Program-made: the position numbers and the translations under genes | Notes under the pieces: model-generated | What the model was told of the DNA's origin: nothing | The model's input: only the letters and a program-made list of their open reading frames with translations | Database searches by the model: none | Assembly: GCA_905235825.1 (NCBI GenBank) | Contig: CAJONH010000167.1 | Coordinates: 1-8,730, forward strand | Direction: 5' to 3' | DNA: 8,730 bases | Source: Candidatus Gastranaerophilales bacterium | GTDB lineage: Bacteria > Cyanobacteriota > Vampirovibrionia > Gastranaerophilales > Gastranaerophilaceae | Shown: positions 5,469 to 8,730 of the stretch, one piece after another | Layout of the letters: each line of letters opens with the position of its first letter | How positions within the stretch are numbered: position 1 is the stretch's first letter

Positions 5469-5934
5469 CACAGGTAAAACTATTTATTATTTTGTTTTAT
5501 GGGGAATTTTATCATTAGCTTCGGTAAAACTGAAAGAACTTGTTTTAAGCAGGCTTGCACAGAACGGATTTGCCGAAATAAAAACGCCTTTTTTATCTTT
5601 TTACGAAGTTCATAATACGGGAGCTGCTTTTAATCTTTTTACGGATAAAGCAAATGCACTTATCATTGCAGCGGTAGTCTGTACAATTATAATTACGGCA
5701 ATTGTTCTTGCTAAAACATCAAAACTTACACAATCGATGGTTTCTGCAATGTCTTTATTATCTGCCGGTATGACACTTAATACATTTGAACGAATTCATA
5801 ACGGTTTTGTTGTTGATTACGTTTATTTTACGTTTTTTAAAGATTTCCCCGTGTTTAATGTTCCGGATATAATGATTGTTATTGGTGCATTGATGCTTGT
5901 ATTATCAATATTAACTAATCATCGGACAGAATAA
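5458..5934 (+). CDS. lspA: Divergent lipoprotein signal peptidase (signal peptidase II, LspA)
   Basis: LspA is an inner-membrane aspartyl protease that removes the signal peptide of diacylated prolipoproteins. The strongest signatures are HNTGAAF (residues 52-58, counted from the GTG start), FVVDY with catalytic Asp120, and FNVPD with Asn134 and catalytic Asp137. Four membrane helices fit the family length of about 160. Oddities: the usual DQxxK after helix 1 reads SVKLK, so its Asp is missing, and the usual GNxxDR reads LNTFER, with Glu in place of Asp. The frame opens at an ATG at 5431, with another at 5449. I prefer GTG at 5458 because AAAGGA (5444-5449) lies 8 nt upstream, giving 158 aa. 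It overlaps the previous gene by 11 bp, and its stop TAA shares a base with the next ATG. Identity as LspA is good; full activity is less certain. Confidence 0.85.
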   Translation: MLNNTGKTIYYFVLWGILSLASVKLKELVLSRLAQNGFAEIKTPFLSFYEVHNTGAAFNLFTDKANALIIAAVVCTIIITAIVLAKTSKLTQSMVSAMSLLSAGMTLNTFERIHNGFVVDYVYFTFFKDFPVFNVPDIMIVIGALMLVLSILTNHRTE

Positions 5935-6857
5935 TGGAAAAAAAATATATTTTCAATATTTCTGATTGTGAAGAAAACAAACGCATTGATTTGTATCTTT
6001 ATGAACAAAATATTCTGGGTTCCCGCTCATCAATTCAAAATTTAATAAAAAAAAATCAGGTTTTAGTTAACGACAAGACTGAAAAAAATTCATACAAAGT
6101 AAAAAAAGAAGACAAAATAACGGTTATACTCAGCGAGGAAGACTCTCTTATTATAAAGCCCGAAAATATTCCCTTAGATACAATATATGAAGATAACGAT
6201 ATTTTGGTTATAAATAAGCCGAAAAATATGCTTACACATCCCACATCAAAGGAAATAACAGGAACCCTTGTTAATGCACTTCTGTATAAATACGGTTATG
6301 AAGGATTATCCGATATAAACGGAATGATGCGTCCCGGAATTGTTCACAGGCTTGACCGTAATACATCAGGATTGCTCTTAATAGCAAAAAATAATACTTC
6401 ACACGAATTTTTAACAAAACAAATTAAGGAAAAAACGGCTGTAAGGAAATATTTAGCCGTAGTAAAAGGAAATTTTAATGAACAGGAAGGGGTAATTGAT
6501 TTCCCGATAGGACGAAGCATTAAAAATCCCGAAAAAATGGATGTAATTGAAGACGGAAAGCCTTCTATTACAAAATACAGAGTAATTGAAACGTTTAAAG
6601 GGTTTACTTACGTTGAATTTACTCTTTTAACCGGACGTACGCATCAAATAAGAGTACATACAAGCCATATTAATCATCCGATTGTAAATGACAGCCTTTA
6701 TAATAAAGAAAAATTCAAAGTAAAAACAACTGAACAGGTGCTTCAAGCATATAAATTACAATTTACCGCACTGAAAAATGATGATATAATTAATCTTGAA
6801 ATACATCCCGATGAGGATATAGAAAAAGTTTTAAGATATTTAAGGAGTTTAATATGA
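5934..6857 (+). CDS. RluA/RluD-family pseudouridine synthase with S4 domain
   Basis: This 307-aa enzyme would isomerise uridine to pseudouridine, most likely in 23S rRNA. Residues about 15-65 are an S4 RNA-binding domain (KRIDLYLYEQ, SRSSIQNLIKKNQVLVND). The catalytic domain follows: IYEDNDILVINKP (84-96), then HRLDRNTSGLLLIAK (138-152) with the catalytic Asp141, then TGRTHQIRVHTSHINHPIVND near 231-251. All RluA-family motifs are present. The S4 domain points to the RluC/RluD/YlyB group, but the exact target uridines cannot be told apart by eye. The usual small glycine after the final motif (DPLYG) is here DSLYN. It starts within the lspA stop (TAATG), so translation is probably coupled. The lspA to rluD-like order is common in other bacteria. 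Confidence 0.93.
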   Translation: MEKKYIFNISDCEENKRIDLYLYEQNILGSRSSIQNLIKKNQVLVNDKTEKNSYKVKKEDKITVILSEEDSLIIKPENIPLDTIYEDNDILVINKPKNMLTHPTSKEITGTLVNALLYKYGYEGLSDINGMMRPGIVHRLDRNTSGLLLIAKNNTSHEFLTKQIKEKTAVRKYLAVVKGNFNEQEGVIDFPIGRSIKNPEKMDVIEDGKPSITKYRVIETFKGFTYVEFTLLTGRTHQIRVHTSHINHPIVNDSLYNKEKFKVKTTEQVLQAYKLQFTALKNDDIINLEIHPDEDIEKVLRYLRSLI

Positions 6858-7219
6858 AAAAATACATAACTGCCGCTTTTCAAATAATTATTTTTACAGC
6901 CGTAATTTACTTCTGTTATGTAAACATTTCAAACACAACAAATATCGCTCTTATGCCAAATACCCGATTTTACGAAATTAATACGGCATTTTTAATAATA
7001 ACCTTATACTTAATCGGGCTTTTTACGGGAATAATTCATTCATTTGTAAACAAATCATTATATAGAAGTCAAATTGAATTTTATGCGAGAAAAAACGAAA
7101 AGCTATCACAGCAAAATGAAATGGATACAGATGATAAAGAAGCATTGGAAAGAAAAGTTGCAACACTGGAAATAGCATTACAAAATGCTCTAAAAAACCA
7201 TCCGAACAAAAATTTATGA
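6854..7219 (+). CDS. LapA-like small membrane protein with C-terminal coiled coil
   Basis: The 121-aa product has two membrane helices (about 7-24 and 44-66) separated by a polar loop (SNTTNIALMPNTRF). A charged, probably coiled-coil tail follows (about 78-114, EALERKVATLEIALQNAL). This matches the LapA/YciS (DUF1049) layout, in which two helices are followed by a cytoplasmic coiled coil. In enterobacteria LapA acts with the TPR protein LapB in lipopolysaccharide assembly control. The similarity is by architecture rather than by strict motif, so the name is tentative. AAGGAG at 6842-6847 lies 6 nt before the ATG, and the start overlaps the previous stop as ATGA. It is the last of five overlapping genes. 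A helical-repeat protein gene follows after a gap of up to 142 bp. Confidence 0.6.
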   Translation: MKKYITAAFQIIIFTAVIYFCYVNISNTTNIALMPNTRFYEINTAFLIITLYLIGLFTGIIHSFVNKSLYRSQIEFYARKNEKLSQQNEMDTDDKEALERKVATLEIALQNALKNHPNKNL

Positions 7220-7361
7220 TAAGCGACTTTAAAAAGCGTCTTACTCTGTGAACATAAGTTTCAAGAAGCGGCAAGAGCCAAACCATATAAGATTAATGGC
7301 TGTCTTCAAACACTTTGCGGAAATTGTTGATTTTTTTATTAAATATGGTATTATTAATTTT
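7220..7361 (+). other. Gap before the helical-repeat gene, with promoter-like sequence
   Basis: The frame of the downstream gene stays open back to a GTG at 7248, but no Shine-Dalgarno precedes that GTG, the ATG at 7296 or the ATG at 7362. The first 100 bp are less AT-rich than neighbouring DNA. They hold a near-perfect 9-bp direct repeat (AAGCGACTT, AAGCGTCTT) just after the LapA-like stop. A promoter-like pair is present: TTGATT (7327-7332), 16 bp, then TATTAT (7349-7354) preceded by TGG. I see no terminator, tRNA or clear structured RNA. Confidence 0.4.
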
Positions 7362-8681
7362 ATGGGTAGTTCATTTTTAAAAACAAAAATCAAACGTACG
7401 CTTTGGGTTAGCTTGTTGGAACAGAACAGTATTGTTGAAGCTGTTTCATTTTACCAAAAATATAAAATAACATTGGATGTTTTATTAAATAATTTTCCGG
7501 ACAAAGGTATTGTAGAAAAAGAAAAAGAAAATTCTCAAAATATATTCAAAACACTTATCAGCAAAAAAGGTATTGAAAATTTTGAAAACGGGAATTATAC
7601 TCTTGCTTGCTGCTGTTTTGCCTCATTAGCCGAAATAAGTGAGCTATCAGGCGATATTTTGAAAAAATATTTATTCTGCTTATTTGAATTAAATCAAACA
7701 GATATTGCTAAAGATTTATTGGAAAATTATTCGGATAGTGAAAATAATCTGCCTGAAGAAAATAAAAATTTATCGGATTTGTTTGAAAAAGTATGTCTTT
7801 ATCAAAAATCTTGTGATTATATGGAAGAATATTTTAATCAACAAGATATTAAATCTTGGAAAGATTATTTTAGCTATGCCCGTAAATTACATTGTTTGTA
7901 TAATGAAACACAGGAATTATTTAATATTGAAAAATCAATAGAATATTATGATACGGCATTAGCTCTCTGCGGTAAAAATCTTTATGTATCTAAAGACATT
8001 GATTACAATACAGCTGATGAAATACTTCATAAGGCATGTTCTCGGTTACTCGAAATAGGAAGTGTTTCTTATGTCTATTCCGATTTAATAACCGTTTTTG
8101 CGAATGTCGGAATGTTGGATGAACAGGCATCTTGTTTTGAAATGCTTATAAATTCCGATGATGATAATTGTTCTTACTTAATCAAACTTTTTGATAGATT
8201 TAAAGCTCTTTCTCAAATAATTTCATATTTTAATCAATATAAAATGTTTGAAGCTGTTTTATATGCAAATGAATATTTCCAAAAACTGGAAGGAATAATT
8301 ATCAGTTACATTAACTCTCATGATGATACGGATGAAGATTATAAAAGTAAAATTATAAATATAAAAAATAATATTTCTTATGAATTGAGTCTGAATGAAT
8401 ATAATATGCCAATAAATGAATTAGCTATAGAACTTAATGAAAATTGTGAACAGGCTTATTTAAATATATTAGATGATTACATACATTCTAACGATTTTGA
8501 TAGAGCTTATGAACTTTATGACAAATATTGTAATCAATTTGACAGATATAAAGAAGATTCGATAGCAAAAATGTTGTGGCAGTTAAGTAATTTATATCAC
8601 GATATGAATTTACATTTTAAATCGGTAAAATATCAACAGTGTGCGGTAGAGTACGAGCTGGAACACGGAGTTGCCGTATAA
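7362..8681 (+). CDS. Helical-repeat (TPR-like) protein in a glycosyltransferase operon
   Basis: Counting from the ATG at 7362 the product has 439 aa. It is predicted almost entirely helical, with short repeating helix pairs that look like degenerate tetratricopeptide units: ENFENGNYTLACCCFASLAEI (72-92), YLFCLFELNQTDIAKDLLENY (103-123), SIEYYDTALALCG (192-204), LDDYIHSNDFDRAYELYDKY (370-389). There is no signal peptide or membrane helix, so it is probably cytoplasmic and a scaffold for partners. It is rich in cysteine (14), including a CCC run at 83-85. The stop overlaps the start of a family 2 glycosyltransferase (TAATG), so the two proteins are probably made together and may act together in surface glycan assembly. 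The start is uncertain: GTG 7248 or ATG 7296 would add 38 or 22 residues. No named family is recognised. Confidence 0.6.
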   Translation: MGSSFLKTKIKRTLWVSLLEQNSIVEAVSFYQKYKITLDVLLNNFPDKGIVEKEKENSQNIFKTLISKKGIENFENGNYTLACCCFASLAEISELSGDILKKYLFCLFELNQTDIAKDLLENYSDSENNLPEENKNLSDLFEKVCLYQKSCDYMEEYFNQQDIKSWKDYFSYARKLHCLYNETQELFNIEKSIEYYDTALALCGKNLYVSKDIDYNTADEILHKACSRLLEIGSVSYVYSDLITVFANVGMLDEQASCFEMLINSDDDNCSYLIKLFDRFKALSQIISYFNQYKMFEAVLYANEYFQKLEGIIISYINSHDDTDEDYKSKIINIKNNISYELSLNEYNMPINELAIELNENCEQAYLNILDDYIHSNDFDRAYELYDKYCNQFDRYKEDSIAKMLWQLSNLYHDMNLHFKSVKYQQCAVEYELEHGVAV

Positions 8682-8730
8682 TGCCGGCATTTTCAATTGT
8701 TTTGGCGGTATATAATGTTGAAAAATATAT
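8681..8730 (+). CDS. Family 2 glycosyltransferase, N-terminal fragment (cut by window edge)
   Basis: Only 16 codons are present: MPAFSIVLAVYNVEKY. The pattern F-S-I-V-x-x-V-Y-N-x-E-x-Y is the hallmark first strand and turn of GT-A-fold family 2 glycosyltransferases, which build surface polysaccharides from nucleotide sugars. The ATG overlaps the previous stop (TAATG), and CGGAG at 8666-8670 can serve as ribosome site. The remaining gene lies beyond the window, so the sugar and linkage are unknown. Confidence 0.8.
   Translation, partial: MPAFSIVLAVYNVEKY

Noticed and set aside
6056..6244. 62-aa minus-strand ORF
   Set aside because: It is antisense to the pseudouridine synthase S4 region and looks hydrophobic only because it mirrors Lys/Glu-rich codons.
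7222..7244. Hairpin or terminator after the LapA-like gene
   Set aside because: The AAGCGACTT/AAGCGTCTT pair is a direct repeat; as a stem it has three mismatches in the middle and no T-run follows.
7023..7286. 87-aa minus-strand ORF
   Set aside because: It is antisense to the LapA-like gene and the following gap; no start signal or recognisable motif.
7705..7941. 78-aa plus-strand ORF
   Set aside because: It is an out-of-frame shadow inside the helical-repeat gene, rich in Ile/Lys as expected for AT-rich DNA.

Overview
The window is low-GC (roughly 30%) bacterial DNA with densely packed genes, read with the standard code. Gene content and protein style (a TupA-type ATP-grasp gene, a DUF475/TerC membrane protein, FabI, an overlapping operon around a divergent LspA, and a TPR-like protein joined to a GT2 glycosyltransferase) suggest an uncultured host-associated lineage. 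My best guess is the Gastranaerophilales (Vampirovibrionia/Melainabacteria). This is inference from style and was not checked by a search.

Layout. Positions 1-554 (minus strand) hold the N-terminal part of a surface-polysaccharide ATP-grasp gene, which runs off the left edge. It carries an in-frame palindromic repeat of about 170 bp, the most notable feature of the window. After a regulatory gap (555-733) comes a small XRE-type repressor (plus), convergent with a putative membrane-anchored zinc metallopeptidase (minus). Next are fabI (minus, followed by two hairpins of which the second is a good terminator) and, upstream of it on the same strand, a DUF475/TerC integral membrane protein. A divergent promoter region at 4109-4200 separates these from a tightly overlapping plus-strand operon: a small PQ-loop-like membrane protein, a secreted NTF2-like protein, LspA, an RluA/RluD-family pseudouridine synthase and a LapA-like membrane protein. 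Each of these genes overlaps or touches the next. A short gap with a promoter-like sequence (7220-7361) leads to a helical-repeat protein that is translationally coupled (TAATG) to a family 2 glycosyltransferase, cut off by the right edge.

How the genes fit together. The themes are the cell envelope (fatty acid synthesis, lipoprotein signal peptide removal, membrane proteins, glycan assembly) plus rRNA modification. I see no CRISPR array, phage, toxin-antitoxin pair or defence island, and no tRNA or rRNA gene. The best candidates for something unusual are the in-frame repeat in the ATP-grasp gene, the unassigned gluzincin-like peptidase, the LspA lacking some usual conserved residues, and the LapA-like / helical-repeat / glycosyltransferase succession.
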